Assembly (NCBI GenBank): GCA_022747635.1
Contig: JAKTNV010000771.1
Location: forward strand, 1 to 64,000
Direction of reading: 5' to 3'
Source of the DNA: Hetaerina americana
Lineage: Eukaryota; Arthropoda; Insecta; Odonata; Calopterygidae
Length of the DNA stretch: 64,000 nt
The position numbers were made by a program, and so were the translations under genes. Shown here piece after piece: positions 29,078 to 44,068 of the stretch. How positions within the stretch are numbered: the stretch's first letter is position 1; each line of letters begins with the position of its first letter. The notes under the pieces are model-generated. The model saw only the letters and a program-made list of their open reading frames with translations, had not been told where the DNA came from and made no database searches.

Positions 29078-29083
29078 CATTCC
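29078..29083 (+). repeat. Target site duplication, right copy (CATTCC)
   Basis: Identical to 13765-13770; satellite sequence GAGAAAATACCTG follows directly, as in uninterrupted copies. Confidence 0.95.
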
Positions 29084-29130
29084 GAGAAAATACCTGATTT
29101 CATTGAAGACACAAAAAATATTTAAAAAAA
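29084..29130 (+). repeat. HOR copy 5, right remnant
   Basis: The last 47 bp of the copy split by the Polinton. Confidence 0.85.
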
Positions 29131-31924
29131 GAGCGGGTTTCTCTGTATATACAATAGCGTTAACACGTAATTTTTAACACCATATTTATCTATAGAAAAA
29201 TAAAAGAATATCAAAAAAGGATTTTGAAATACTAGAAAGAAAAAATATCTAGAGAAAGCACGCGAATTTAACGAAATAAGAAAAATAAAAAAACCAGCAT
29301 TGTTTAGGACATATTACCAAACAAAAGCGTCTAAAATTATGTCACCACATTTTAATAATTATGACCACCGCGTTGAAAATTATAAAACCTAATTTCGCAA
29401 TGAAAAATCAACGAATTAATAAAAAGGTGTGAAATATTTGAAAAGAAATAATTTTGAGCAAATACGCGATTTTATCGAAATCACGAAAAATGGCCAAAAA
29501 TGAGCAGTTTTTAAAGGACATAGCACAACACAACATACACGTATAAAATTGAAGTACCATTAATTGCGATGTAACACTCAACGAATGGTGTAAAAAAGAG
29601 TTTGATATACTATAAAGAAAAAATTGAGAGAAAATACACGATTTTATCGAAAACACAGAAAATAATGAAAACAAGCAGTTTTCTGTGGATGAACAAAAAA
29701 ATTTTCGCGTTTAAATTTTTTTAAAGATATTTTGCCCGGGGAAAATCAACGAATTATGAAAAAATATTTCTGAAATCCTTGAAAGGAAAAAAATGAGAGA
29801 AAATAAAAGATTTAACGAAAAATAAATACAAGCGAGTAGTTTTTATCGGACATACCACACAATAAATGCGTCTATAAAAAACCAAAACATTTGTCGATTG
29901 AAAAATTAACGAATAATGAAAAAAGGAGTTTTAAATCCTAAAAATTAAAATTTGAGAGAAAACAAAATAATGTACCAAAAACACGAAATGTGATAAAAAA
30001 CCATAAGTTTCCTGTGGTCATGCCATAAAAAATACGTGTTTAATATGTAACTCAATATCTTACGATGCAAAAATCAACGAATGAGGAAGAATGGCGCTTG
30101 AAATCCTTTAAAAAAAAAGAAAATCCTAGATTTCTTCGAAAACACGATAAATGAATAAAAACGAGCCTTTTCTGTGAACATACCATATTAAATACGCAGC
30201 AAAATTATAAAACGATATTTTACAATGGAAAAATCAACGAATCATGAAAATAGGAGTTGGAAATACTTGAAGGAAAATAATTGAAAAATATTTGCTATGT
30301 AACGGAAACACGAAGAATGAATGAAAACCAAAAGTGTTCTGTGGGGATACCACAAAAAATAAGCGTTCAAAAATATAACTGCGTACTTTCCGATGCAAAA
30401 ATCAACGAAGGATGAAGAAAGGAGTTTGAAATACTAAAATGGAAACAATAAACGGACACACGCGAATTTATTGTAAAATAATTAATAAAAATTTCAGTTT
30501 TCTGTGGACATAAAAAACATACGCGTTTGAAATTTCAACGTTGTATCCTGCGATGAAACAACCAACAAATGGTGAAAAAAGTGTTTGAAATACTTTAAAG
30601 AAAAAATTGAGAGAAAATACCCGATTTCATCGAAAACACGCAAAGTGAATAAAACCGAGCAGTTTTCAATGGATATACCAAACATTATACGCGTCTTAAA
30701 TTTTTACCATCATTTTTTGCGATGTGCTAATCTATTAATAATGGAACTATTTCCTTCGGGCATAATTAAAACCATAGGCTTTTAAATTTTTAATCCATTT
30801 TTTCCGATGCATAATTCAACAAATGATGAAAAAAAGAGTTTGCTAAAGACTTAAAATAAAAACAATTGAGGGAATATACGTGGTTCCATCGGTAATCCGA
30901 AATATGAATATAAATAAAAAAATTTCTAAACATATGACAATAAAAACGCTTTTTAAAATTATAAAACCATATTTTGCAATGGAAAAATCAACCGATGATG
31001 AAAAAAGGCGTTTGAAGTTACGTAAAACATCCAAAGTTGATAAAAAACGAGCAGTTTTCAATGGATATACCAAAAAATATACGGGTCTTAAATTTTAACC
31101 ACCATATTTTGCGATGTAAATATCAACGAATGCTGAAAATATGAGTTTGATATGCTTGAAAGATAAAAATTGAGAAAAAATACGCGATTTTTTTAAAACA
31201 AAAAATGTATAAAAACGAACTGTTTTCTTCTAACAGAATAAAGAACATAGGATTTCAAATTATTACCCTATATTTTCCGATGTAAAAACCACGAATAATG
31301 AAAAAAAGAGTTTGAAATACTTGGCAGCAAAAAATTGAGAAAAAATACGCGATTTTATCGAAAACTCGCAAAATGAATTAAAGCAAAAAATTTTCTCTTC
31401 AATGACCATTGAATTAACTCGTATCTTTTTTCCAATCCGTATTTTTCCATGGCAAAATTAACGAAAGATGAGAATGGGAGTTTGAAATACTCGACAGCAA
31501 AAAATTAAGAGGAAATAGCTGATTTCATCGCAAAGCCGATAAATGAATAAAAACCAATAATTATCTCTTAAAATATCACAATAAAAACGCTTTTATAATT
31601 ATAAAACCATATTTTGCAAAGGAAAAATCAACGAATGTTGATTAAAGGAGTTGGAAGTAGTTAAAAATCCAGAAATGAAAAATTGAGAGAAAATATGCGA
31701 AATTTTCGGATTCATGAAAAATCTATTTAAATGAGTAGTTTTCTCAGAACATTCCTCAAAATATACGCATTTAAACTAAAACTCCAAAATTGGACTGGGG
31801 AATATCAACGATTAGTGAACAATTTTGCTTCATATACATTAAAAAAGGAGTATTAAATGCTTTAAAAGAGAGCATTCCGAGAAATACCTGATTTCATTTA
31901 AGACACAAAAAATATTTAAAAAAA
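29131..31924 (+). repeat. HOR copy 6 (2794 bp)
   Basis: First full copy right of the element; shares GACACACGCGAAT (near 30456) with copies 2 and 4 and is otherwise of the TTCTCTGTAT type, so it combines left-arm and right-arm variants. Confidence 0.88.
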
Positions 31925-34728
31925 GAGCGGGTTTCTCTGTATATACAATAGCGTTAACACGTAATTTTTAACACCATATTTATCTATAGAAAAATAAAAG
32001 AATATCAAAAAAAGGATTTTGAAATACTAGAAAGAAAAAATATCTAGAGAAAGCACGCGAATTTAACGAAATAAGAAAAATAAAAAAAACCAACATTGTT
32101 TAGGACATATTACCAAACAAAAGCGTCTAAAATTATGACACCACATTTTAATAATTATGACCACCGCGATTAAAATTATAAAACCTAATTTCGCAATGAA
32201 AATCAACGAATTAATAAAAAGGTGTGAAATATTTGAAAAGAAATAATTTTGAGTAAATACGCGATTTTATCGAAATCACGAAAAATGGCTAAAAATGAGC
32301 AGTTTTTTAAAGGACATAGGACAACACAAACATACGCGTTTAAAATTGAAATACCATTAATTGCGATGTAACACTCAACGAATGGTGTAAAAAAGAGTTT
32401 GATATACTATAAAGAAAAAATTGAGAGAAAATACACGATTTTATCGAAAACACAGAAAATAATGAAAACAAGCAGTTTTCTGTGGATGAACAAAAAAATT
32501 TTCGCGTTTAAATTTTTTTAAAGATATTTTGCCCGGGGAAAATCAACGAATTATGAAAAAATATTTCTGAAATCCTTGAAAGGAAAAAAATGAGAGAAAA
32601 TAAAAGATTTAACGAAAAATAAAAACAAGCGAGTAGTTTTTATCGGACATACCACACAATAAATGCGTCTATAAAAAACCAAAACATTTTTCGATCGAAA
32701 AATTAACGAATAATGAAAAAAGGAGGTTTTTAATTCTAAAAATTAAAATTTGAGAGAAAACAAAATAATGTACCAAAAACACGAAATGTGATAAAAAACC
32801 ATAAGTTTCCTGTGGTCATGCCATTAAAAATACGTGTTTTATATGTAACTCAATATCTTTTGATGCAAAAATCAACGAATGAGGAAGAATGGCGCTTGAA
32901 ATCCTTTAAAAAAAAAGAAAATCCTAGATTTCTTCGAAAACACGATAAATGAATAAAAACGAGCCTTTTCTGTGAACATACCATATTAAATACGCAGCAA
33001 AATTATAAAACGATATTTTACAATGGAAAAATCAACGAATCATGAAAATAGGAGTTGGAAATACTTGAAGGAAAATAATTGAAAAATATTTGCTATGTAA
33101 CGGAAACACGAAGAATGAATGAAAACCAAAAGTGTTCTGTGGGGATACCACAAAAAATAAGCGTTCAAAAATATAACTGCGTATTTTCCGATGCAAAAAT
33201 CAACGAAGGATGAAGAAAGGAGTTTGAAATACTAAAATGGAAACAATAAACGGACACACGCGTATTTATTGTAAAATTATTAATAAAAATATCAGTTTTC
33301 TGTGGACATAAAAAACATACGCGTTTGAAATTTCAACGTTGTATCCTGCGATGAAACAACCAACAAATGGTGAAAAAAGTGTTTGAAATACTTTAAAGAA
33401 AAAATTGAGAGAAAATACCCGATTTCATCGAAAACACGCAAAGTGAATAAAACCGAGCAGTTTTCAATGGATATACCAAACATTATACGCGTCTTAAATT
33501 TTTACCATCATTTTTTGCGATGTGCTTATCTATTAATAATGGAACTATTTCCTTCGGGCATAATTAAAACCATAGGCTTTTAAATTTTTAATCCCTATTT
33601 TCCGATGCATAATTCAACAAATGATCAAAAAAAGAGTTTGCTAAAGACTTAAAATAAAAACAATTGAGGGAAAATACGCGGTTCCATCGGTAATCCGAAA
33701 TATGAATATAAATAAAAAAATTTCTAAACATATGACAATAAAAACGCTTTTTAAATTATAAAACCATATTTTGCAATGGGAAAAATCAACCGATGATTAA
33801 AAAAGGCGTTTGAAATTGCATAAAAAAACACGCAAAGTTGATAAAAAATGAGCAATTTTCAATGGATGTACCAAAAAATTTACGGGTCTTAAATTTCTAC
33901 CACCATATTTTGCGATGTAAATAACAACGAATGCTGAAAATAGTAGTTTGATCTGCTTGAAAGATAAAAATTGAGAAAAAATACGCGATTTTTTTAAAAC
34001 AAAAAAATGTATAAAAAACGAACTGTTTTCTTCTTACAGAATAAAGAACATAGGATTTTAAATTATTACTCTATATTTTCCGATGTAAAAACCACGAATA
34101 ATGAAAAAAAGAGTTTGAAATACTTGGCAGCAAAAAATTGAGAAAAAATACGCGATTTTATCGAAAACTCGCAAAATGAATTAAAGCAAAAAATTTTCTC
34201 TTCAATGACCATTGAATTAACTCGTATCTTTTTTCCAATCCGTATTTTTCCATGGCAAAATTAACGAAAGATGAGAATGGGAGTTTGAAATATTTGGAAT
34301 GAAAAAATTAAGAGAAAATAGCTGATTCATCGCAAAGCCGATAAATGAATAAAAACCAATAATTATCTATTAAAATATCACAATAAAAACGCTTTTATAA
34401 TTATAAAACCATATTTTGCAAAGGAAAAATCAACGAATGTTGATAAAAGGAGTTGGAAGTAGTTGAAAATCCAGAAATGAAAAAATTGAGAGAAAATATG
34501 CGAAATTTTTCGGATTCATGAAAAATCTTTTTAAATGAGTAGTTTTCTCAGAACATTCCTCAAAATATACGCATTTAAACTAAAACTCCAAAATTTGGAC
34601 TGGGAATATCAACGATTAGTGAACAATTTTGCTTCAAATACTTTAAAAAAGGAGTATTAAATGCTTTAAAAGAGAGCATTCCGAGAAAATACCTGATTTC
34701 ATTGAAGACACGAAAAATTTCAAAAAAA
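31925..34728 (+). repeat. HOR copy 7 (2804 bp)
   Basis: Carries GACACACGCGTAT near 33253 and several private small changes near 34290-34330 (a GGAATG variant in place of CGACAGC and a one-base deletion in TGATTCATCG) and near 34709 (GAAAAATTTC). Confidence 0.86.
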
Positions 34729-37700
34729 GAGCGGGTTTCTCTGCATATACAATAGCGTTAACACGTAATTTTTAACACCATATTTATCTATAGAAAAATA
34801 AAAGAATATCAAAAAAAGGATTTTGAAATACTAGAAAGAAAAAATATCTAGAGAAAGCACGCGAATTTAACGAAATAAGAAAAATAAAAAAACCAGCATT
34901 GTTTAGGACATATTACCAAACAAAAGCGTCTAAAATTATGTCACCACATTTTAATAATTATGACCACCGCGTTTAAAATTATAAAACCTAATTTCGCAAT
35001 GAAAAATCAACGAATTAATAAAAAGGTGTGAAATATTTGAAAAGAAATAATTTTGAGCAAATACGCGATTTTATCGAAATCACGAAAAATGGCCAAAAAT
35101 GAGCAGTTTTTAAAGGACATAGCACAACACAACATACACGTATAAAATTGAAGTACCATTAATTGCGATGTCACACTCAACGAATGGTGTAAAAAAGAGT
35201 TTGATATACTATAAAGAAAAAATTGAGACATAATACACGATTTTATCGAAAACAAGCAGTTTTCTGTGGAAGAACAAAAAAATTTTCGCGTTTAAATTTT
35301 TTTAAAGATATTTTGCCCGGGAAAATCAACGAATTATGAAAAAATATTTCTGAAATCCTTGAAAGGAAAAAAATGAGAGAAAATAAGAGATTTAACGAAA
35401 AATAAATACAAGCGAGTTTTTATCGGACATACCACCCAATAAATGCGTCTATAAAAAACCAAAACATTTTTCGACTGAAAAATTAACAAATGATGAAAAA
35501 AGGAGTTTTAAATTCTAAAAATTAAAAATTGAGAGAAAACACAAGAATGTACCAAAAACACGAAATGTGATAAAAAACCATAAGTTTCCTGTGGTCATGA
35601 TATAAAAAATACGTGTTTTATATGTAAATCAATATCTTACGATGCAAAAATCAACGAATGTGGAAGAATGGCGCTTGAAATCCTTTAAAAAAAAAGAAAA
35701 TCCTATATTTCTTCGAAAACACGAAATATGAATAAAAACGAGCCTTTTCTGTGAACATACCAAATTAAATACGCAATAAAAATTATAAAACGATATTTTG
35801 TATGGAAAAATCAACGAATCATGAAAATAGGAGTTGGAAATACTTTAAGAAAAATAATTGAAAAATATTTGCTATGTAACGGAAACACGAAGAATGAATG
35901 AAAACCAAAAGTGTTTTGTGGGCATACCACAAAAAACACGCGTTCAAAAATATAACTGCGTATTTTCCGATGCATAAATCAACGAAGGATGAAGAAAGGA
36001 GTTTGATATACTAAAATGGAAACAATTAACTGACCCACGCCAATTTATTGTAAAATAATTAATAAAAATGGCAGTTTTCTGTGGAAAAAAAACATACGCG
36101 TTTGAAATTTCAGCGTTGCATCCTGCGATGAAACAACCAACAAATGGTGAAAAAAGTGTTTGAAATACTTTAAAGAAAAAATTGAGAGAAAATACCCGAT
36201 TTCATCGAAAACACAGAAAATAATGAAAACAAGCAGTTTTCTGTGGATGAACAAAATAATTTTCGCGTTTAAATTTTTTTAAAGATATTTTGCCCGGGGA
36301 AAATCAACGAATTATGAAAAAATATTTCTGAAATCCTTGAAAGGAAAAAAATGAGAGAAAATAAAAGATTTAACGAAAAATAAAAACAAGCGAGTAGTTT
36401 TTATCGGACATACCACACAATAAATGCGTCTATAAAAAACCAAAACATTTTTCGATCGAAAAATTAACGAATAATGAAAAAAGGAGTTTTAAATTCTAAA
36501 AATTAAAATTTGGGAGAAAACAAAATAATGTACCAAAAACACGAAATGTGATAAAAAACCATAAGTTTCCTGTGGTCATGCCATAAAAAATACGTGTTTT
36601 ATATGTAACTCAATATCTTTTGATGCAAAAATCAACGAATGAGGAAGAATGGCGCTTGAAATCCTTTAAAAAAAAAGAAAATCCTAGATTTCTTCGAAAA
36701 CACGATAAATGAATAAAAACGAGCCTTTTCTGTGAACATACCATATTAAATACGCAGCAAAATTATAAAACGATATTTTACAATGGAAAAATCAACGAAT
36801 CATGAAAATAGGAGTTGGAAATACTTGAAGGAAAATAATTGAAAACTATTTGCTATGTAACGGAAACACGAAGAATGAATGAAAACCAAAAGTGTTCTGT
36901 TGGGATACCACAAAAAATAAGCGTTCAAAAATATAACTGCGTATTTTCCGATGCAAAAATCAACGAAGGATGAAGAAAGGAGTTTGAAATACTAAAATGG
37001 AAACAATTAACTGACCCACGCCAATTTATTGTAAAATAATTAATAAAAATGGCAGTTTTCTGTGGACAAAAAAAACATACGCGTTTGAAATTTCAGCGTT
37101 GCATCCTGCGATGAAACAACCAACAAATGGTGAAAAAAGTGTTTGAAATACTTTAAAGAAAAAATTGAGAGAAAATACCCGATTTCATCGAAAACACGCA
37201 AAGTGAATAAAACCGAGCAGTTTTCAATGGATATACCAAACAATATACGCGTCTTAAATTTTTACCATCATTTTTTGCGATGTAATAATCTATTAATAAT
37301 CGAACTATTTCTTCGGGCATAATTAAAACCATAGGCTTTTAAATTTTTAATCCATATTTTCCGATGCATAATTCAACAAATGATCAAAAAAAGAGTTTGC
37401 TAAAGACTAAAAATGAAAACAATTGAGGGAAAATACGCGGTTCTATCGGTAATCCGAAATATGAATTTAAATAAAAAATTTTCTAAACATATGACAATAA
37501 AAACGCTTTTTAAATTATAAAACCATATTTTGCAATGGAAAAATCAACCGATGATTAAAAAAGGCGTTTGAAATTGCATAAAAAAAACACGCAAAGTTGA
37601 TAAAAAATGAGCAGTTTTCAATGGATGTACCAAAAAATTTACGGGTCTTAAATTTCAACCACCATATTTTGCGATGTAAATATCAACGAATGCTGAAAAT

Positions 37701-38485
37701 AGGAGTTTGATGTGCTTGAAAGATAAAAATTGAGAAAAAATACGCGATTTTTTTAAAACAAAAAATGTATAAAAACGAACTGTTTTCTTCTTACAGAATA
37801 AAGAACATAGGATTTTTAATTATTACTCTATATTTTCCGATGTAAAAACCACGAATAATGAAAAAAAGAGTTTGAAATACTTGGCAGCAAAAAATTGAGA
37901 AAAAATACGCGATTTTATCGAAAACTCGCAAAATGAATTAAAGCAAAAAATTTTCTCTTCAATGACCATTGAATTAACTCGTATCTTTTTTCCAATCCGT
38001 ATTTTTCCATGGCAAAATTAACGAAAGATGAGAATGGGAGTTTGAAATACGTGACAGCAAAAAATTAAGAGGAAATAGCTGATTTCATCGCAAAGCCGAT
38101 AAATGAATAAAAACCAATAATTATCTCTTAAAATATCACAATAAAAACGCTTTTATAATTATAAAACCATATTTTGCAAAGGAAAAATCAACGAATGTTG
38201 ATTAAAGGAGTTGGAAGTAGTTAAAAATCCAGAAATGAAAAATTGAGAGAAAATATGCGAATTTTTCGGATTCATGAAAAATCTATTTAAATGAGTAGTT
38301 TTCTCAGAACATTCCTCAAAATATACGCATTTAAACTAAAACTCCAAAATTTGGACTGGGAATATCAACGATTAGTGAACAATTTTGCTTCAAATACTTT
38401 AAAAAAGGAGTATTAAATGCTTTAAAAGAGAGCATTCCGAGAAAATACCTGATTTCATTGAAGACACAAAAAATATTTAAAAAAA
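34729..38485 (+). repeat. HOR copy 8, expanded (3757 bp)
   Basis: About 960 bp longer than the others because a block of about six monomers is present twice, roughly 35240-36200 and 36201-37165. At 36200-36215 sequence typical of one monomer (ATTTCATCGAAAACAC) continues as an earlier monomer of the unit (AGAAAATAATGAAAACAAG). This is the signature of unequal exchange between non-equivalent monomers. Confidence 0.85.
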
Positions 38486-41284
38486 GAGCGGGTTTCTCTG
38501 TACATACAATAGCGTTAACACGTAATTTTTAACACCATATTTATCTATAGAAAAATAAAAGAATATCAAAAAAAGGATTTTGAAATACTAGAAAGAAAAA
38601 ATATCTAGAGAAAGCACGCGAATTTAACGAAATAAGAAAAATAAAAAAACCAGCATTGTTTAGGACATATTACCAAACAAAAGCGTCTAAAATTATGTCA
38701 CCACATTTTAATAATTATGACCACCGCGTTGAAAATTATAAAACCTAATTTCGCAATGAAAAATCAACGAATTAATAAAAAGGTGTGAAATATTTGAAAA
38801 GAAATAATTTTGAGCAAATACGCGATTTTATCGAAATCACGAAAAATGGCCAAAAATGAGCAGTTTTTAAAGGACATAGCACAACACAACATACACGTAT
38901 AAAATTGAAGTACCATTAATTGCGATGTAACACTCAACGAATGGTGTAAAAAAGAGTTTGATATACTATAAAGAAAAAATTGAGAGAAAATACACGATTT
39001 TATCGAAAACACAGAAAATAATGAAAACAAGCAGTTTTCTGTGGATGAACAAAAAAATTTTCGCGTTTAAATTTTTTTAAAGATATTTTGCCCGGGGAAA
39101 ATCAACGAATTATGAAAAAATATTTCTGAAATCCTTGAAAGGAAAAAAATGAGAGAAAATAAAGGATTTAACGAAAAATAAAAACAAGCGAGTAGTTTTT
39201 ATCGGACATACCACACAATAAATGCGTCTATAAAAAACCAAAACATTTTTCGATCGAAAAATTAACGAATAATGAAAAAAGGAATTTTAAATTCTAAAAA
39301 TTAAAATTTGAGAGAAAACAAAATAATGTACCAAAAACACGAAATGTGATAAAAAACCATAAGTTTCCTGTGGTCATGCCATAAAAAATACGTGTTTCAT
39401 ATGTAACTCAATATCTTTTGATGCAAAAATCAACGAATGAGGAAGAATGGCGCTTGAAATCCTTTAAAAAAAAAGAAAATCCTAGATTTCTTCGAAATCA
39501 CGATAAATGAATTAAAACGAGACTTTTCTGTGAACATACCATATTAAATACGCAGCAAAATTATAAAACGATATTTTACAATGGAAAAATCAACGAATCA
39601 TGAAAATAGGAGTTGGAAATACTTGAAGGAAAATAATTGAAAAATATTTGCTATGTAACGGAAACACGAAGAATGAATGAAAACCAAAAGTGTTCTGTTG
39701 GGATACCACAAAAAATAAGCGTTCAAAAATATAACTGCGTATTTTCCGATGCAAAAATCAACGAAGGATGAAGAAAGGAGTTTGAAATACTAAAATGGAA
39801 ACAATTAACTGACCCACGCCAATTTATTGTAAAATAATTAATAAAAATGGCAGTTTTCTGTGGACAAAAAAAACATACGCGTTTGAAATTTCAGCGTTGC
39901 ATCCTGCGATGAAACAACCAACAAATGGTGAAAAAAGTGTTTGAAATACTTTAAAGAAAAAATTGAGAGAAAATACCCGATTTCATCGAAAACACGCAAA
40001 GTGAATAAAACCGAGCAGTTTTCAATGGATATACCAAACAATATACGCGTCTTAAATTTTTACCATCATTTTTTGCGATGTAATAATCTATTAATAATCG
40101 AACTATTTCTTCGGGCATAATTAAAACCATAGGCTTTTAAATTTTTAATCCATATTTTCCGATGCATAATTCAACAAATGATCAAAAAAAGAGTTTGCTA
40201 AAGACTAAAAATGAAAACAATTGAGGGAAAATACGCGGTTCTATCGGTAATCCGAAATATGAATTTAAATAAAAAATTTTCTAAACATATGACAATAAAA
40301 ACGCTTTTTAAATTATAAAACCATATTTTGCAATGGAAAAATCAACCGATGATTAAAAAAGGCGTTTGAAATTGCATAAAAAAAACACGCAAAGTTGATA
40401 AAAAATGAGCAGTTTTCAATGGATGTACCAAAAAATTTACGGGTCTTAAATTTCTACCACCATATTTTGCGATGTAAATATCAACGAATGCTGAAAATAG
40501 GAGTTTGATATGCTTGAAAGATAAAAATTGAGAAAAAATACGCGATTTTTTTAAAACAAAAAATGTATAAAAACGAACTGTTTTCTTCTTACAGAATAAA
40601 GAACATAGGATTTTAAATTATTACTCTATATTTTCCGATGTAAAAACCACGAATAATGAAAAAAAGAGTTTGAAATACTTGGCAGCAAAAAATTGAGAAA
40701 AAATACGCGATTTTATCGAAAACTCGCAAAATGAATTAAAGCAAAAAATTTTCTCTTCAATGACCATTGAATTAACTCGTATCTTTTTTCCAATCCGTAT
40801 TTTTCCATGGCAAAATTAACGAAAGATGAGAATGGGAGTTTGAAATACTCGACAGCAAAAAATTAAGAGGAAATAGCTGATTTCATCGCAAAGCCGATAA
40901 ATGAATAAAAACCAATAATTATCTCTTAAAATATCACAATAAAAACGCTTTTATAATTATAAAACCATATTTTGCAAAGGAAAAATCAACGAATGTTGAT
41001 TAAAGGAGTTGGAAGTAGTTAAAAATCCAGAAATGAAAAATTGAGAGAAAATATGCGAATTTTTCGGATTCATGAAAAATCTATTTAAATGAGTAGTTTT
41101 CTCAGAACATTCCTCAAAATATACGCATTTAAACTAAAACTCCAAAATTTGGACTGGGAATATCAACGATTAGTGAACAATTTTGCTTCAAATACTTTAA
41201 AAAAGGAGTATTAAATGCTTTAAAAGAGAGCATTCCGAGAAAATACCTGATTTCATTGAAGACACAAAAAATATTTAAAAAAAA
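38486..41284 (+). repeat. HOR copy 9 (2799 bp)
   Basis: Has the TGACCCACGCC variant near 39810 and GGCAGTTTTCTG near 39849, shared with both halves of the expanded copy 8 and with copies 12 and 15. Confidence 0.86.
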
Positions 41285-44068
41285 GAGCGGGTTTCTCTGT
41301 ATATACAATAGCGTTAACACGTAATTTTTAACACCATATTTATCTATAGAAAAATAAAAGAATATCAAAAAAAGGATTTTGAAATACTAGAAAGAAAAAA
41401 TATCTAGAGAAAGCACGCGAATTTAACGAAATAAGAAAAATAAAAAAACCAGCATTGTTTAGGACATATTACCAAACAAAAGCGTCTAAAATTATGTCAC
41501 CACATTTTAATAATTATGACCACCGCGTTGAAAATTATAAAACCTAATTTCGCAATGAAAAATCAACGAATTAATAAAAAGGTGTGAAATATTTGAAAAG
41601 AAATAATTTTGAGCAAATACGCGATTTTATCGAAATCACGAAAAATGGCCAAAAATGAGCAGTTTTTAAAGGACATAGCAAAACACAACATACACGTATA
41701 ACATTGAAGTACCATTAATTGCAATGTAACACTCAACGAATGGTGTAAAAAAGAGTTTGATATACTATAAAGAAAAAATTGAGAGAAAATACACGATTTT
41801 ATCGAAAACACAGAAAATAATGAAAACAAGCAGTTTTCTGTGGATGAACAAAAAAATTTTCGCGTTTAAATTTTTTTAAAGATATTTTGCCCGGGGAAAA
41901 TCAACGAATTATGAAAAAATATTTCTGAAATCCTTGAAAGGAAAAAAATGAGAGAAAATAAAAGATTTAACGAAAAATAAAAACAAGCGAGTAGTTTTTA
42001 TCGGACATACCACACAATAAATGCGTCTATAAAAAACCAAAACATTTTTCGATCGAAAAATTAACGAATAATGAAAAAAGGAGTTTTTAATTCTAAAAAT
42101 TAAAATTTGAGAGAAAACAAAATAATGTACCAAAAACACGAAATGTGATAAAAAACCATAAGTTTCCTGTGGTCATGCCATTAAAAATACGTGTTTTATA
42201 TGTAACTCAATATCTTTTGATGCAAAAATCAACGAATGAGGAAGAATGGCGCTTGAAATCCTTTAAAAAAAAGAAAATCCTAGATTTCTTCGAAAACACG
42301 ATAAATGAATAAAAACGAGCCTTTTCTGTGAACATACCATATTAAATACGCAGCAAAATTATAAAACGATATTTTACAATGGAAAAATCAACGAATCATG
42401 AAAATAGGAGTTGGAAATACTTGAAGGAAAATAATTGAAAAATATTTGCTATGTAACGGAAACACGAAGAATGAATGAAAACCAAAAGTGTTCTGTGGGG
42501 ATACCACAAAAAATAAGCGTTCAAAAATATAACTGCGTATTTTCCGATGCAAAAATCAACGAAGGATGAAGAAAGGAGTTTGAAATACTAAAATGGAAAC
42601 AATAAACGGACACACGCGTATTTATTGTAAAATAATTAATAAAAATATCAGTTTTCTGTGGACAAAAAACATACGCGTTTGAAATTTCAACGTTGTATCC
42701 TGCGATGAAACAACCAACAAATGGTGAAAAAAGTGTTTGAAATACTTTAAAGAAAAAATTGAGAGAAAATACCCGATTTCATCGAAAACACGCAAAGTGA
42801 ATAAAACCGAGCAGTTTTCAATGGATATACCAAACATTATACGCGTCTTAAATTTTTACCATCATTTTTTGCGATGTGCTAATCTCTTAATAATGGAACT
42901 ATTTCCTTCGGGCATAATTAAAACCATTTTTAATCCCTATTTTCCCATGCATAATTCAACAAATGATGAAAAAAAGAGTTTGCTAAAGACTTAAAATAAA
43001 AACAATTGAGGGAAAATACGCGGTTCTATCGGTAATCCGAAATATGAATATAAATAAAAAAATTTCTAAACATATGACAATAAAAACGCTTTTTAAATTA
43101 TAAAACCATATTTTGCAATGGAAAAATCAACCGATGATGAAAAAAGGCGTTTGAAATTGCATAAAAAAAACACGCAAAGTTGATAAAAAATGAGCAGTTT
43201 TCAATGGATGTACCAAAAAATTTACGGGTCTTAAATTTCTACCACCATATTTTGCGATGTAAATATCAACGAATGCTGAAAATAGGAGTTTGATATGCTT
43301 GAAAGATAAAAATTGAGAAAAAATACGCGATTTTTTTAAAACAAAAAATGTATAAAAACGAACTGTTTTCTTCTTACAGAATAAAGAACATAGGATTTTA
43401 AATTATTACTCTATATTTTCCGATGTAAAAACCACGAATAATGAAAAAAAGAGTTTGAAATACTTGGCAGCAAAAAATTGAGAAAAAATACGCGATTTTA
43501 TCGAAAACTCGCAAAATGAATTAAAGCAAAAAATTTTCTCTTCAATGACCATTGAATTAACTCGTATCTTTTTTCCAATCCGTATTTTTCCATGGCAAAA
43601 TTAACGAAAGATGAGAATGGGAGTTTGAAATACTCGACAGCAAAAAATTAAGAGGAAATAGCTGATTTCATCGCAAAGCCGATAAATGAATAAAAACCAA
43701 TAATTATCTCTTAAAATATCACAATAAAAACGCTTTTATAATTATAAAACCATATTTTGCAAAGGAAAAATCAACGAATGTTGATTAAAGGAGTTGGAAG
43801 TAGTTAAAAATCCAGAAATGAAAAATTGAGAGAAAATATGCGAATTTTTCGGATTCATGAAAAATCTATTTAAATGAGTAGTTTTCTCAGAACATTCCTC
43901 AAAATATACGCATTTAAACTAAAACTCCAAAATTTGGACTGGGAATATCAACGATTAGTGAACAATTTTGCTTCAAATACTTTAAAAAAGGAGTATTAAA
44001 TGCTTTAAAAGAGAGCATTCCGAGAAAATACCTGATTTCATTGAAGACACAAAAAATATTTAAAAAAA
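41285..44068 (+). repeat. HOR copy 10 (2784 bp)
   Basis: Shares the roughly 12-bp deletion near 42927 and TTTTCCCATGC with copy 3, although the two are about 35 kb apart and on opposite sides of the Polinton. Carries the GACACACGCGTAT variant. Confidence 0.86.
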
